From contig NZ_WSTB01000012.1 of the NCBI RefSeq assembly GCF_009789235.1, positions 62,001 to 126,000 of the forward strand: a stretch of 64,000 bases of DNA, in the 5' to 3' direction. Source of the stretch: Flavobacterium hydrocarbonoxydans. Lineage in GTDB: Bacteria > Bacteroidota > Bacteroidia > Flavobacteriales > Flavobacteriaceae. Position 1 is the first letter of the stretch, and each line of letters starts with the position of its first letter. Shown here one piece after another: positions 7,620 to 16,443 of the stretch. The position numbers and the translations under genes are program-made. The notes under the pieces are model-generated. The model searched no databases. It was not told the DNA's origin and worked only from the letters and a program-made list of their open reading frames with translations.

Positions 7620-8204
7620 CTAACTTTTAATCCAGTTGATAACCTCCGGATCTGTAGGTAATGTTTTCGGGTGTATTACTTTTGCCAGTTCTCCTTTTTC
7701 ATTGATAAGGTATTTTTGAAAATTCCATTCTACTTCAGAATCCTGTAAACCGTTTTTAGATTTCTGAGTTAAGAATTTATATACTTCACACATATCATCT
7801 CCTTTTACAGAAACCTTGTCCATCATCGGGAACGTTACACCATAGTTTTGTTGGCAAAAAGCACCAATTTCTTCATTAGTACCTGGCTCCTGTCCTGCAA
7901 AGTTATTAGCCGGAAACCCAACAATTGTAAATCCCTGGTCTTTGTATTCTTTGTAAATCGCTTCCAGATCTTTGTATTGTGGCGTTAATCCACATTTAGA
8001 AGCCGTGTTTACTATCATCACCTTCTTTCCTTTTAAGGAAGCAAAATCAAAGGTATCTCCCGATAAATCCTGTACTTTAAACTGATAGATCGTTTCTTTT
8101 GTCATGAGCTTATCTTTATTAGAGGTTTGTTTACTTGTTTGTGCCTGCAGCGTTGTTGCAGCAAAAACCAAAGCGATTGAAGCTAAATATACGAGTGTTT
8201 TCAT
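7620..8204 (-). CDS. Exported glutathione peroxidase (thiol peroxidase), Cys type
   Basis: It reduces hydroperoxides using a catalytic Cys, probably with thioredoxin-like electron donors as in most bacterial Cys-type GPx. The 194 residues start with a signal peptide (MKTLVYLASIALVFAATTLQ, cleavage near AQA/Q about 22), so the enzyme is periplasmic. Catalytic residues are Cys71 in NTASKCGLTPQY, Gln105 in NNFAGQEPG, and Trp160-Asn161 in EWNFQKYL. Cys117 (AFCQQN) is a candidate resolving Cys. The gene is monocistronic with its own terminator. Its promoter must lie in the short stretch before the large repeat array that starts at 8288. Confidence 0.92.
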   Translation of the reverse strand: MKTLVYLASIALVFAATTLQAQTSKQTSNKDKLMTKETIYQFKVQDLSGDTFDFASLKGKKVMIVNTASKCGLTPQYKDLEAIYKEYKDQGFTIVGFPANNFAGQEPGTNEEIGAFCQQNYGVTFPMMDKVSVKGDDMCEVYKFLTQKSKNGLQDSEVEWNFQKYLINEKGELAKVIHPKTLPTDPEVINWIKS

Positions 8205-8287
8205 TGTTTATATTTTTTATAAAATTAATCAAAAAAGATTTTCATTCCTAATACTTATCAGGTATAAAAAATCTATGGTCATCTATG

Positions 8288-9597
8288 TTTTGGCAAAGCC
8301 AAAAGGGATTAGCAGTACCGCATCCGGACAGTAGAAGTCCGATTATGATTGAATAGCCTCCAGCTTTAGCTGGATGGTTACAATTTGTGGTATCGTAAAG
8401 GCTTTAGCCGAATACTAGATTCGTTTTTAATTTGGCTAAAGCCTATTCACTTTAAATCTTGCTAATCTCCAACTAAAGTTGGAGGCTATTCATTCTATTT
8501 TTGGCAAAGCCAAAAGGGATAATTGTAGGGCATTTGGACAGTATGACCGCAATTGAGGTTGAATAGCCTCCAGCTTTAGCTGGATGGTTACAATTTGTGG
8601 TATCGTAAAGGCTTTAGCCGAATACTAGATTCGCTTATAATTTGGCTAAAGCCTATTCACTTTAAATCTTGCTAATCTCCAACTAAAGTTGGAGGCTATT
8701 CATCCTGTTTTATATACAAAAACTTTGAGTTTTGGCAAAGCCAAAAGAGATTAGCAGTACCGCATCCGGACAGGAGAAGCCCGATTATGATTGAATAGCC
8801 TCCAACTTTAGCTGGATGGTTATAATTTGTGGTATCGTAAAGACTTTAGCCAAATACTAGATTCGCTTATAATTTGGCTAAAGCCCATTCACTTTTAATT
8901 TTACTAATCTCCAACTAAAGTTGGAGGCTATTCATTCTATTTTTGGCAAAGCCAAAAGGGATAACTGTAGGGCATTTGGACAGTATGACCGCAATTGAGG
9001 TTGAATAGCGTCCAGCTTTAGCTGGATGGTTATAATTTGTGGTATCATAAAGGCTTTAGCCAAATACTAGATTCGCTTATAATTTGGCAAAAGCCCATAC
9101 ACTTTTAATTTTACTAATCTCCAACTAAAGTTGGAGGCTATTCATACTATTTTTGGCAAAGCCAAAAGGGATTACTGTAGGGCATTTGGACAGTATGACC
9201 GCAATTGAGGTTGAATAGCCTCCAGCTTTAGCTGAATGGTTACAATTTGTGGTATCATAAAGGCTTTAGCCAAATACTAGATTCGCTTATAATTTGGCTA
9301 AAGCCCAAACACTTTTAATTTTACTAATCTCCAACTAAAGTTGGAGGCTATTCATCCTGTTTTATATACAAAAACTTTGAGTTTTGGCAAAGCCAAAAGA
9401 GATTAGCAGTACCGTATCCGGACAATAGAAGCCCGATTATGATTGAATAGCCTCCAGCTTTAGCTGGATGGTTATAATTTGTGGTATCATAAAGGCTTTA
9501 GCCGAATACTAGATTCGCTTATAATTTGGCTAAAGCCCATTCACTTTTAATTTTACTAATCTCCAACTAAAGTTGGAGGCTATTCATCCTGTTTTAT
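8288..9597. repeat. Six tandem copies of a nested inverted-repeat element (family 1)
   Basis: Six units begin at about 8288, 8499, 8730, 8941, 9151 and 9382, spaced 210-231 bases apart. Each opens with TTTTGGCAAAGCCAAAAG and then carries a 24-base outer inverted repeat (GAATAGCCTCCAGCTTTAGC, then TGGA; mirrored by TCCAACTAAAGTTGGAGGCT, then ATTC). Inside is a second inverted repeat (GGCTTTAGCC / GGCTAAAGCC). Two subtypes occur in the order A B A B B A: A has GATTAGCAGTACCG, B has TGTAGGGCATTTGG. The subtype-A units at 8730 and 9382 follow a longer linker (CATCCTGTTTTATATACAAA). The region holds no plausible gene. A single copy of the core lies at 41186-41327. Confidence 0.9.
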
Positions 9598-9607
9598 AAA
9601 ATATTAT

Positions 9608-9771
9608 TTAATTAAACACATAGAAAACATAGGTTTTATAATTTTAAAAAAAAGTAAATCAAAAAGAAACTCGTTTCTTCAAACATAGCTATCTGTTTTA
9701 ATGCAAGTGAAACGCCTTTTTTGACTTCAATAGGCTATGTTTCTATGTGTTAAATATAATTTCACCCAACG
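9608..9771. repeat. MITE-like inverted-repeat element (family 2), copy 1
   Basis: Terminal inverted repeats TTAAACACATAGAAAACATA and TATGTTTCTATGTGTTAA flank an interior containing AAGAAACTCGTTTCTT and GTGAAACGCCTTTTTTGACT. A closely similar copy lies in reverse orientation at 40968-41169, again directly beside a family-1 repeat. No coding capacity is seen. Confidence 0.8.
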
Positions 9772-9862
9772 TTACTTAATTAAAATAATAATCAATCTCA
9801 GGTTGGTACCAAAAAACAGCTGGTTTCTTTAGAAATGAAACCGTCTCAACAAGCTCCCATAA

Positions 9863-9900
9863 AAAACGAAGCCTAGCGTTAATCAGACGCTAGGCTTCTC
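9863..9900 (-). terminator. Terminator of the TonB receptor operon
   Basis: A perfect 12-base stem GAAGCCTAGCGT / ACGCTAGGCTTC has a 7-base loop. On the minus strand it is followed by TTTTTT, 30 bases after the receptor stop codon. Confidence 0.88.
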
Positions 9901-9928
9901 CCCAAAACAAACAAATCAAACCATGAAC

Positions 9929-12145
9929 TTAAAATTTATAAGTAACCCTGGCTTTTAGAAAAAACGGTGTACCTGGTGTAAAATGAATTTCTTCGACACT
10001 CTCAGGCTCATTCTGTAATCTGGATTCGGTAGCAAATTGTGTCTCATTCCATTCTGAATTGAATAAATTTTCGACTGAAACCCCGAACGTCATATTTTTA
10101 TAATCATAATTCACATTACAATCGGCAATAAAATAACCTTTGGCTACAATAGAATTATCTTCATTTGCCGGACGGCTGTCTAAATATCGGTAACGGATAC
10201 CTCCCGAAAAGCCATTCCATTTCTGGAAACTGATTCCACCTGTAGTAGTAAAATCAGGTGCTAGCGGAATATAGTTTTGTCCTTCCGGATCATCAATACT
10301 TCGGGCATGCGTATAATTAGCATCAAGATCAAAAAAGAAGTAATCGCTTAACTGGTAACGAATACCTAAATCAGCTCCGTAGCGTTTGGTTTTTCCGCTT
10401 GGCTCTACAATACCGGCATCGCCCACATAAACAAATTCCTGTTCCAGATATAAATACCATACGGCTGAGTTAATTATTAGTTTAGGAAATGGTTTCCAGA
10501 TAGTACCGATATCAGTTCCGATAGCGGTAGGCAGAATTTCTTTCCCCTGATTTTCAACCACCACTCTCGTATCATTAGAATGGAATCCCATACCTGTTTT
10601 TAAGTAAAACTGCAGATCATTACTTGGAGAGAAAATAAAGTTTAATTTAGGCGACACCTTAGTTTTATTCTCCGATTGCGTTTTATAATTCATCATTAAC
10701 TTGTCCTGATAATTAAACTTGAAATAATCAACTCTAACTGCCGGATTGATAATTAGTTTACCAAAATGAAATTCGGTATTCAGATATGTAAATAAATTAG
10801 ACTGATCTATATCCCCTAGTTTTATGGGTTCTAAAACTGTGCTTCGGTTTAATGTATGCGAAAGCTCTGTATCTGTAGTGGCATCGGCACGAACACCCAC
10901 TCCTACCTGATAAAGAATATCGAAGTTGCTATAGACTACTTTTTTGTTTAACTCGGCATTTACACCATATATATCACGATCTTCTTTCTGTTTAATCTGA
11001 TCACCATTAATAGGATCGTCTAAAAAGAAAGTGAAATTAGAATAGAGCTCAAATTGATAATTGCTATAAAAAGTATTCGCTTTTATAAAGGTATTTTCGT
11101 CAATTGGTTTAGTCAATGAAGCACTAAAATTTGTTCTGGACGTATTTCCTCCCTCGGTATCATCAACAGAACCAAATCTTGAAATAGTTCCGGCATCAAC
11201 CAATCGTTGCGGAATTTGTCCTGATGCGTCCCATTTGCTGGAAAAATGAGATCCCAATACCGAAAATGTACTGTTATTATCCAGAATAGCAGAATATTTA
11301 CCCAACAGATTAAGACGGTTGAAGTTTTGAGGAGAATCAAAAGGACCATCAGTTAGAATGTATTCGGTAGCAATATAAGCGCTCTGACGTTTTTGTTTTC
11401 CTAAAAGATCAAACAATCCTACAGTTCTAAACGTATTGAACTGCCCTACTTCCATACCAATACTGCTGTTCTCTAATTTATCTTTGGTTTTAAAATCTAC
11501 GTAACCGGCTGTCGTAAAATCGCCTTTGTTAGCATAATAAGTACCTTTGCCAAAGTCAATTTTATCTACCGTTTCCGGAATTACAAAGTGCAGATCAGCA
11601 TACCCTTGTCCGTGTGCATGCGAAACCATATTAACCGGCATTCCATCAACCGAAAGTCCAATATCAGTACCATGATCTATATCAAATCCTCTGAGGAATA
11701 TTTGTTCAGCCTTACCACCTCCCGCATGCTGCCCAATAAACAAACCCGGAACCTTGCGTAAAATTTCCTGTGAAGAATTTACGGGTGTCGTTTCTAGATC
11801 TATTTTTGAAATAACATTCATGGCTGAAAGTTTAGGTTGAATAATGACCTCATTCAGTTGAAAACTATTCTCTTCAAGTGTAATTAAAATAGCTGATGCT
11901 TCGGTTATAGTGAAAATTGTTTTTTTATACCCCAGTGCACTTACCTCTAAATGATTTCCTATATTGGTGTTTACAATGCTAAAAATTCCAAATTGATTGG
12001 TATGTGCATGACTCTGTGTCTCTGTATTGTATATATAAACATTTTCGATTGGAAGTCCGAAAGCATCAACTATTGAACCTTTTTGAACCTGATTATATCC
12101 CTTGACACTAAAAAGTATCAGCAATAACATAGCTAGTTTTCTCAT
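9929..12145 (-). CDS. TonB-dependent outer-membrane receptor with carboxypeptidase-like N-terminal domain
   Basis: A 738-residue outer-membrane beta-barrel importer. A signal peptide (MRKLAMLLLILFSVKGYNQ) is followed by a carboxypeptidase-like regulatory domain (about 22-100: GSIVDAFGLPIENVYIYNTE). The plug domain (about 105-215) carries the distinctive stretches GFDIDHGTDIGLSVDGMPVN and HAHGQGYADLHFVIPE. The barrel ends in the terminal aromatic FFLKARVTYKF. The HAHGQGYADLHF motif marks a recognisable receptor subfamily whose ligand is not known to me; His residues could contact metal, which is speculation. It is the last gene of the DUF4331 operon, 33 bases after the TPR lipoprotein. An ECF sigma/anti-sigma pair faces the operon. 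Confidence 0.92.
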   Translation of the reverse strand: MRKLAMLLLILFSVKGYNQVQKGSIVDAFGLPIENVYIYNTETQSHAHTNQFGIFSIVNTNIGNHLEVSALGYKKTIFTITEASAILITLEENSFQLNEVIIQPKLSAMNVISKIDLETTPVNSSQEILRKVPGLFIGQHAGGGKAEQIFLRGFDIDHGTDIGLSVDGMPVNMVSHAHGQGYADLHFVIPETVDKIDFGKGTYYANKGDFTTAGYVDFKTKDKLENSSIGMEVGQFNTFRTVGLFDLLGKQKRQSAYIATEYILTDGPFDSPQNFNRLNLLGKYSAILDNNSTFSVLGSHFSSKWDASGQIPQRLVDAGTISRFGSVDDTEGGNTSRTNFSASLTKPIDENTFIKANTFYSNYQFELYSNFTFFLDDPINGDQIKQKEDRDIYGVNAELNKKVVYSNFDILYQVGVGVRADATTDTELSHTLNRSTVLEPIKLGDIDQSNLFTYLNTEFHFGKLIINPAVRVDYFKFNYQDKLMMNYKTQSENKTKVSPKLNFIFSPSNDLQFYLKTGMGFHSNDTRVVVENQGKEILPTAIGTDIGTIWKPFPKLIINSAVWYLYLEQEFVYVGDAGIVEPSGKTKRYGADLGIRYQLSDYFFFDLDANYTHARSIDDPEGQNYIPLAPDFTTTGGISFQKWNGFSGGIRYRYLDSRPANEDNSIVAKGYFIADCNVNYDYKNMTFGVSVENLFNSEWNETQFATESRLQNEPESVEEIHFTPGTPFFLKARVTYKF

Positions 12146-12178
12146 TTGATTTTGATTGGTTTGTTTGGAATGATTCTG

Positions 12179-13474
12179 TTACAATTGTTTTATTTTATTA
12201 TCAAAATTTGGCCCTAATTCAAAACTACTTTTAGATAATTCTTCTTTAATAGGCTTAATTTCTGCGATAAAATTATTGGATTTGTAAATCATCGCCAAAT
12301 GATATTGTACATTCGGTTCAAATGTTTTTCCAACTATATGAGTCTGAGCAATTTCGAGTGCTTTTTTATTTTCGCCTAAATTATAGTACGACCAAGCCAG
12401 TAAATCATACGAATCTGGTGTTGGTCTGTGTTCTATTTCGATTTTGGCAATTTCAAGGGCTTTTTGTGCTGTCGATTTGGTATCAGCATATACTAAAACA
12501 TTGTATTTATTATACATAGCGCCATAATTATACTCGTTTAGCATTTTAAAATACGCATCCTTATATTGTTTTTCTTTAGCTTTATTTCCTTCGTATTGTG
12601 CAATTTGTGATTTAAGCAAATAGAAGTCTGGTGTTTTATGTGTTTTCAGGATTGCATCAATGATTCTGTTCGCTTCGGCTGTATTTCTTTCGTAAGAAAA
12701 AGCAATCCAGGCAATTCCTTTTAAAGCATAAGCGTCATTAGGATCCAGTTCTAATGTTTTTAGGTAACTTTCGTACGATTGTTTGATTCTTCCGGCGTGA
12801 CCGTAAAAATCTCCCAGATTAGAGTACGACCAGATTTGTAATGCTTTGTTCTCGTATTTATCAGCAATATCACGGGCCGTTTCCATAAATCCGATAGCGG
12901 TGTCAAGATCTCCTATATGATCGTTCCATTTGGCCAGACGAATCAGGTAATCAAAATCGTTCATGTCTTTTATCGCACTTAGATTTTTTTTGGCTTCGTC
13001 ATAGTTTCCCATTTCCATCTGCACATCAAACAGCAGTTTTTGTGTTTCTTTTTTACCTTCGCCAATCGCAAGCGCTTTGTTGGCAAGCAGTAAAGCTTCT
13101 TTGAAACGATGCTGCGAAATGTAATTTCGGGCCAATGCTCTAATAGTCGAAACTTTAGAATAACTGTAAGTCTGATTTGATAAAACCAATAAGGCTTCCG
13201 CTTTATATAAGTCATTAATATTACCTGTATGGACAAAACATGTAGTGTAGTTAGCCGCAATTGGACTCAAATAACTAATTTGATTAGGAGCAGCATCAAA
13301 TTTTTTTTGCCAGAAATCAATTTCTTTATTGGCAAAATCAAGTGATTTATTTTCTTTAAGATTCAGGTATTTTTCGTAATCTGAAGTTTTGGTAATTTTT
13401 TTCTCCGTGTTAGTGCAACTGAAAAGAAATATTAGGGTAAATACCAGTAGTACGGCTATTTTTATAGTTTTCAT
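12179..13474 (-). CDS. Tetratricopeptide-repeat lipoprotein
   Basis: A 431-residue lipoprotein: hydrophobic leader with lipobox ending at Cys20 (LIFLFSC). Successive TPR helices follow from about residue 85 to 400, for example TIRALARNYISQHRFKEALL, LQIWSYSNLGDFYGHAGRIK and YLKTLELDPNDAYALKGIAW. TPR proteins are protein-interaction scaffolds; this one is expected to face the periplasm from a membrane anchor. It sits between the split DUF4331 genes and the TonB receptor. A hairpin at 13522-13556 separates it from the DUF4331 genes, so TPR and receptor levels may be lower than those of the upstream pair. Confidence 0.85.
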   Translation of the reverse strand: MKTIKIAVLLVFTLIFLFSCTNTEKKITKTSDYEKYLNLKENKSLDFANKEIDFWQKKFDAAPNQISYLSPIAANYTTCFVHTGNINDLYKAEALLVLSNQTYSYSKVSTIRALARNYISQHRFKEALLLANKALAIGEGKKETQKLLFDVQMEMGNYDEAKKNLSAIKDMNDFDYLIRLAKWNDHIGDLDTAIGFMETARDIADKYENKALQIWSYSNLGDFYGHAGRIKQSYESYLKTLELDPNDAYALKGIAWIAFSYERNTAEANRIIDAILKTHKTPDFYLLKSQIAQYEGNKAKEKQYKDAYFKMLNEYNYGAMYNKYNVLVYADTKSTAQKALEIAKIEIEHRPTPDSYDLLAWSYYNLGENKKALEIAQTHIVGKTFEPNVQYHLAMIYKSNNFIAEIKPIKEELSKSSFELGPNFDNKIKQL

Positions 13475-13521
13475 GTTCTAACGTATTTGGTGTGATTGAT
13501 TGTGTTTGGGAAAGATGGTTT

Positions 13522-13556
13522 AAAAAACAGAGCAATAGAATATCGCTCTGTTTTTT
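13522..13556 (-). terminator. Internal terminator or attenuator in the DUF4331 operon
   Basis: The stem AAACAGAGC / GCTCTGTTT has a 10-base loop and T-rich flanks. It lies between the second DUF4331 gene and the TPR gene, so it would reduce read-through into the TPR/TonB half. Confidence 0.65.
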
Positions 13557-13564
13557 ACTTTATT

Positions 13565-14119
13565 TTACCAGGCTCCAGCCAGATAAGGGAATGCTGTTAA
13601 GAAAGCTTTATCATTAGCATCTACATGATCAGAAGTTAGTCCTGGATTAGAAGTACCCATTGGTCCGCCGAAAATCAGTAATAACTCCACATCGATAACA
13701 TCATCAGCCAAAGCTCTTCCGGTTAAGACATTGGTTCCGTCGAAGAAAGTTGTTTTTCCGGTTTTGGATACATTTAATACATCTGTAGCTAGTGCTCCGG
13801 TAAAAGTAGCCGCATCCATCCCTAAAGCATTTGTAGTATATCCGGCATTTAATGCCATCAATCTATCCTGAAAAACCATTTGATATTTGGTTCCCATCAT
13901 CGAAGGAATAGTACTGTTGAATTCATCCTTAGGCGCTCCGGCAGCAATAAAAACAGTATTTATAGCAGGTCTCGCCATTTGATCCTGTTGCACGTAAGTT
14001 CCTGAGAAATCAACGGTTGGTTCGTTGTTATCATTATTATCATTATCGTCGCAACTTGTAAAAGTTAGTACACCTGTAAGTGCTACTATTAGTATATTGA
14101 ATTTGTTTATGTTCTTCAT
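13565..14119 (-). CDS. DUF4331 C-terminal half as a separate lipoprotein
   Basis: A 184-residue lipoprotein with lipobox Cys23 (LTFTSC) and an acidic Asp/Asn spacer (DDNDNNDNNEP). The body matches the C-terminal half of DUF4331 proteins: MARPAINTVFI near the start, then KDEFNSTIP, GRALADDVIDVELLLIFGG, and the closing HVDANDKAFLTAFPYLA. In full-length relatives these follow the N-terminal part in one chain; here that part is a separate gene 30 bases upstream. Function of DUF4331 is unknown. The fission, with each half carrying its own export signal, suggests the halves reassemble outside the inner membrane. Confidence 0.75.
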   Translation of the reverse strand: MKNINKFNILIVALTGVLTFTSCDDNDNNDNNEPTVDFSGTYVQQDQMARPAINTVFIAAGAPKDEFNSTIPSMMGTKYQMVFQDRLMALNAGYTTNALGMDAATFTGALATDVLNVSKTGKTTFFDGTNVLTGRALADDVIDVELLLIFGGPMGTSNPGLTSDHVDANDKAFLTAFPYLAGAW

Positions 14120-14149
14120 GACCTTAATTTTTTTGATTAGTAGTTACTA

Positions 14150-14803
14150 TTATTGTTTCTTTTTAGTTTCGGCCCAAACATTTAGAGAAGAAGTTCCACC
14201 TAACATTGTTTTAGGCACTTCAACCACAATAGCCATTACGTTTGTACCAGCAAAAGTGTCTGTACCCGGATTATTAAATCCTGTAGCTGTACCACCCAAA
14301 ATGGCTTTGAACTGACCTAAATCAAAGAAGAAAGGATCATCTCTTGGTCCGGCAAAAAACTTCATACCATTATTAGTACTTGTTACAGGAGTTGCTCCAT
14401 AAGCAGAGATAGCAACACTTCCTGAAGCTGCACTTGTAGAAATAGTACTTGATGCTCCGGTAGCTGATGGTTTATATGGACCAAAAAAGTACATTTTGTC
14501 TCCACGCTTAATAGCCTGAATAACTAAATCTTCAACATTGTCTGCATTGTTGTCGATGTTGATTTCAACCAAAACGTTTTCGCTAAATTTTGCCGTTGTT
14601 GTAGCATTAGGACTTAAAAGCCCTTGTGTGTTTACAGCAAAAACCAAATTATTGGTGTCTTGTCCCTGAAAAGCATAAACGTCTGTAATATCTCCCGAAT
14701 CGCCTGTCATTGTTGCTGGCGCATCAATATGGTCAGCTGCTACTAAAATTAAACCTGCAATTGCAACGAACGCAAGGCCTAATATCATTTTTGGTTTTTT
14801 CAT
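14150..14803 (-). CDS. DUF4331 N-terminal half, exported
   Basis: A 217-residue protein with a signal peptide (MILGLAFVAIAGLILVAA), giving a mature start near ADHIDAPATM. It carries DUF4331 N-terminal marks: DHIDAPA, GDITDVYAFQG, FFAGPRDDPFFFDLGQFKAI, and TNVMAIVVEVPKTMLGG before LNVWAETKKKQ. It stops where full-length DUF4331 proteins continue with the RMARPAINTV segment, found in the next gene. Being first in the operon and nearest the facing ECF sigma gene, it is the likely main output of that regulator. Biochemical role unknown. Confidence 0.8.
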   Translation of the reverse strand: MKKPKMILGLAFVAIAGLILVAADHIDAPATMTGDSGDITDVYAFQGQDTNNLVFAVNTQGLLSPNATTTAKFSENVLVEINIDNNADNVEDLVIQAIKRGDKMYFFGPYKPSATGASSTISTSAASGSVAISAYGATPVTSTNNGMKFFAGPRDDPFFFDLGQFKAILGGTATGFNNPGTDTFAGTNVMAIVVEVPKTMLGGTSSLNVWAETKKKQ

Positions 14804-15035
14804 TTTGAAATTAATTAAAAGTTATAATTGCATTTACGCAGTAGGATTGGTTTTGGTTTTAAAAAAGACTAAAAAAAAGTTAATTATTTTAAACATCCCT
14901 TATTTTACTGGGCATTTGATTCTTAAAAAAATTAGGATATTCATAAAAAAATCAATTATCTTTATTAAAAATATTTCCACAATCCGAATTTTCAACCTAA
15001 AATGTGTTCGTTTGTATCAGTAAAAACCTAAATTT
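14804..15035. promoter_or_regulatory. Divergent promoter region between DUF4331 operon and ECF sigma gene
   Basis: The 232 bases between divergently read genes must hold both start regions. The DNA is A/T-rich. I see no perfect TAnnTTTG element for the sigma gene and no obvious dyad operator. The DUF4331 side could use an ECF-type promoter read by the adjacent sigma, but I cannot define one from a single copy. Confidence 0.4.
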
Positions 15036-15566
15036 ATGAGTCAGGAAGAATTGTTAGTTTTAATTTACAAGAAAGACGAAAGAGCTTTTACCTATTTGTA
15101 TGATATGTATTCGAAAAGTCTCTTTTCGGTCATTAACGTTCTAATAAAAAATCGCGAAGAAGCCGAAGATGTACTCCAGGAAGTCTTTGTTAAAATCTGG
15201 AAAAACATCGATTCGTATAATGAAGGGAAAGGCCGGTTTTATACCTGGATCCTTAATATAGCCCGCAATACATCAATTGATAAACTACGTTCTAAAAACT
15301 TTAACAACAGTCAAAAAAACCTTTCCTCTGATAATTTCGTACATCTGTTAGATGACAGTAATAAATTAACGAACAGAATTGATACTATTGGAATACAAGA
15401 GTTTGTAAAAAAACTAAAACCAAAATGTATCGAGATAATCGATTTATTATTTTTCAAAGGATATACCCAGCAAGAAGCATCAGAAGAGCTAGCCATGCCG
15501 CTGGGAACTATCAAGACACAAAACAGAAACTGTATTAACGACCTACGTAATTATTTAAAAATATAA
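15036..15566 (+). CDS. ECF RNA polymerase sigma factor
   Basis: A 176-residue ECF sigma-70 factor. Region 2 spans about 10-80 (AFTYLYDMYSKSLFSVINVL, then EEAEDVLQEVFVKIWKNID and the -10-reading TWILNIARNTSIDKLR). Region 4 covers about 120-170 (CIEIIDLLFFKGYTQQEASE, then MPLGTIKTQNRNCINDLR). There is no extra domain. The stop overlaps the start of the anti-sigma gene in TAATG, so the two are co-translated. It probably directs transcription of its own operon and of the facing DUF4331 operon when the anti-sigma releases it. Confidence 0.93.
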   Translation: MSQEELLVLIYKKDERAFTYLYDMYSKSLFSVINVLIKNREEAEDVLQEVFVKIWKNIDSYNEGKGRFYTWILNIARNTSIDKLRSKNFNNSQKNLSSDNFVHLLDDSNKLTNRIDTIGIQEFVKKLKPKCIEIIDLLFFKGYTQQEASEELAMPLGTIKTQNRNCINDLRNYLKI

Positions 15567-16354
15567 TGGAAGCACAAGAATATATAGAATCAGGAATTCT
15601 AGAGCTATATGTTTATGGTTTATTAACCGAAACTGAAAATCTGGAAATAGCCGAACTGGCAAAAAAGAACCCCGAAGTCGATCAGGAAATTATTTCGATA
15701 GAAAAAGCCATTGTGGCCTTATCATCTAGTTTCTCCCCATTTCATTCGGTAGCAAATTTCGAAAAAATAAAAGCACGTTTAGAATTGAAACACGGCAAAG
15801 TAGTCGAGATGAAACCTGCTTCACGCTGGTCAGAATATGCTGGCTGGGCTGCTGCAGTACTCCTGCTATTAGGCGTTGGATATCAAACCCTGCAATTGAA
15901 CGAAACCAAAGAAGCGATCTCTACTATTGGTAATGAAAAGACCAAAATAGAACGTGATTATGCTTTCTTAGGGCAAAAAACAGCCGAAGTAGAGAAAAGT
16001 TTAAACATTGTAAGAGACATCAAAAATACGGGTGTAACATTGGGTGGTCAGGCTGTATCTCCAAAATCATTTGCAAAAGTGTATTGGAACAAAGAAACCA
16101 GAACTACTTATATTGATGCTGCCGGTTTACCAAAACCTCCTAAAGGAATGGTATATCAGGTTTGGGCGCTTAAACTGAGTCCGGTTCTTACGCCTACGAG
16201 TATTGGTTTGTTAAGTAATTTTGAAGGAAATGAACAAAAGATTTTTGCAGTTGATCAAACGGTTTCTGCAGAAGCATTTGGAATCACACTGGAACCAGCC
16301 GGAGGAAGTCTAACCCCTACTATGGAGCAATTATATACGTTAGGAAAAGTTTAA
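15566..16354 (+). CDS. Membrane anti-sigma factor with RskA C-terminal domain
   Basis: A 262-residue anti-sigma factor. The cytoplasmic N-terminus (YIESGILELYVYGLLTETEN, about 6-60) is the sigma-binding part and lacks the zinc HxxxCxxC motif. One membrane helix lies at about 91-108 (GWAAAVLLLLGVGY). A coiled stretch (110-155) leads to a periplasmic RskA-type domain (VYWNKETRTTYIDAAGLPKP, then YQVWALKLSP and a C-terminal EPAGGSLTPT). It holds the ECF sigma inactive until an envelope signal acts. The start overlaps the sigma stop by one base. A strong terminator follows. Confidence 0.9.
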   Translation: MEAQEYIESGILELYVYGLLTETENLEIAELAKKNPEVDQEIISIEKAIVALSSSFSPFHSVANFEKIKARLELKHGKVVEMKPASRWSEYAGWAAAVLLLLGVGYQTLQLNETKEAISTIGNEKTKIERDYAFLGQKTAEVEKSLNIVRDIKNTGVTLGGQAVSPKSFAKVYWNKETRTTYIDAAGLPKPPKGMVYQVWALKLSPVLTPTSIGLLSNFEGNEQKIFAVDQTVSAEAFGITLEPAGGSLTPTMEQLYTLGKV

Positions 16355-16377
16355 AAAACCTTACATATCAACTATTT

Positions 16378-16415
16378 AAAATGCCTATTCATTTATTTTG
16401 ATAGGCATTTTTTTA
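16378..16415 (+). terminator. Terminator of the sigma/anti-sigma operon
   Basis: The stem AATGCCTAT / ATAGGCATT is followed by TTTTTTT on the plus strand, 25 bases after the anti-sigma stop. Confidence 0.85.
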
Positions 16416-16443
16416 TTATTTTTATTGAATTAAATTCAAAATC

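Noticed and set aside
8288..9597. Replication origin or plasmid iterons
   Set aside because: Units are over 200 bases with nested inverted repeats, no dnaA or rep gene is near, and a single copy occurs elsewhere in the window.
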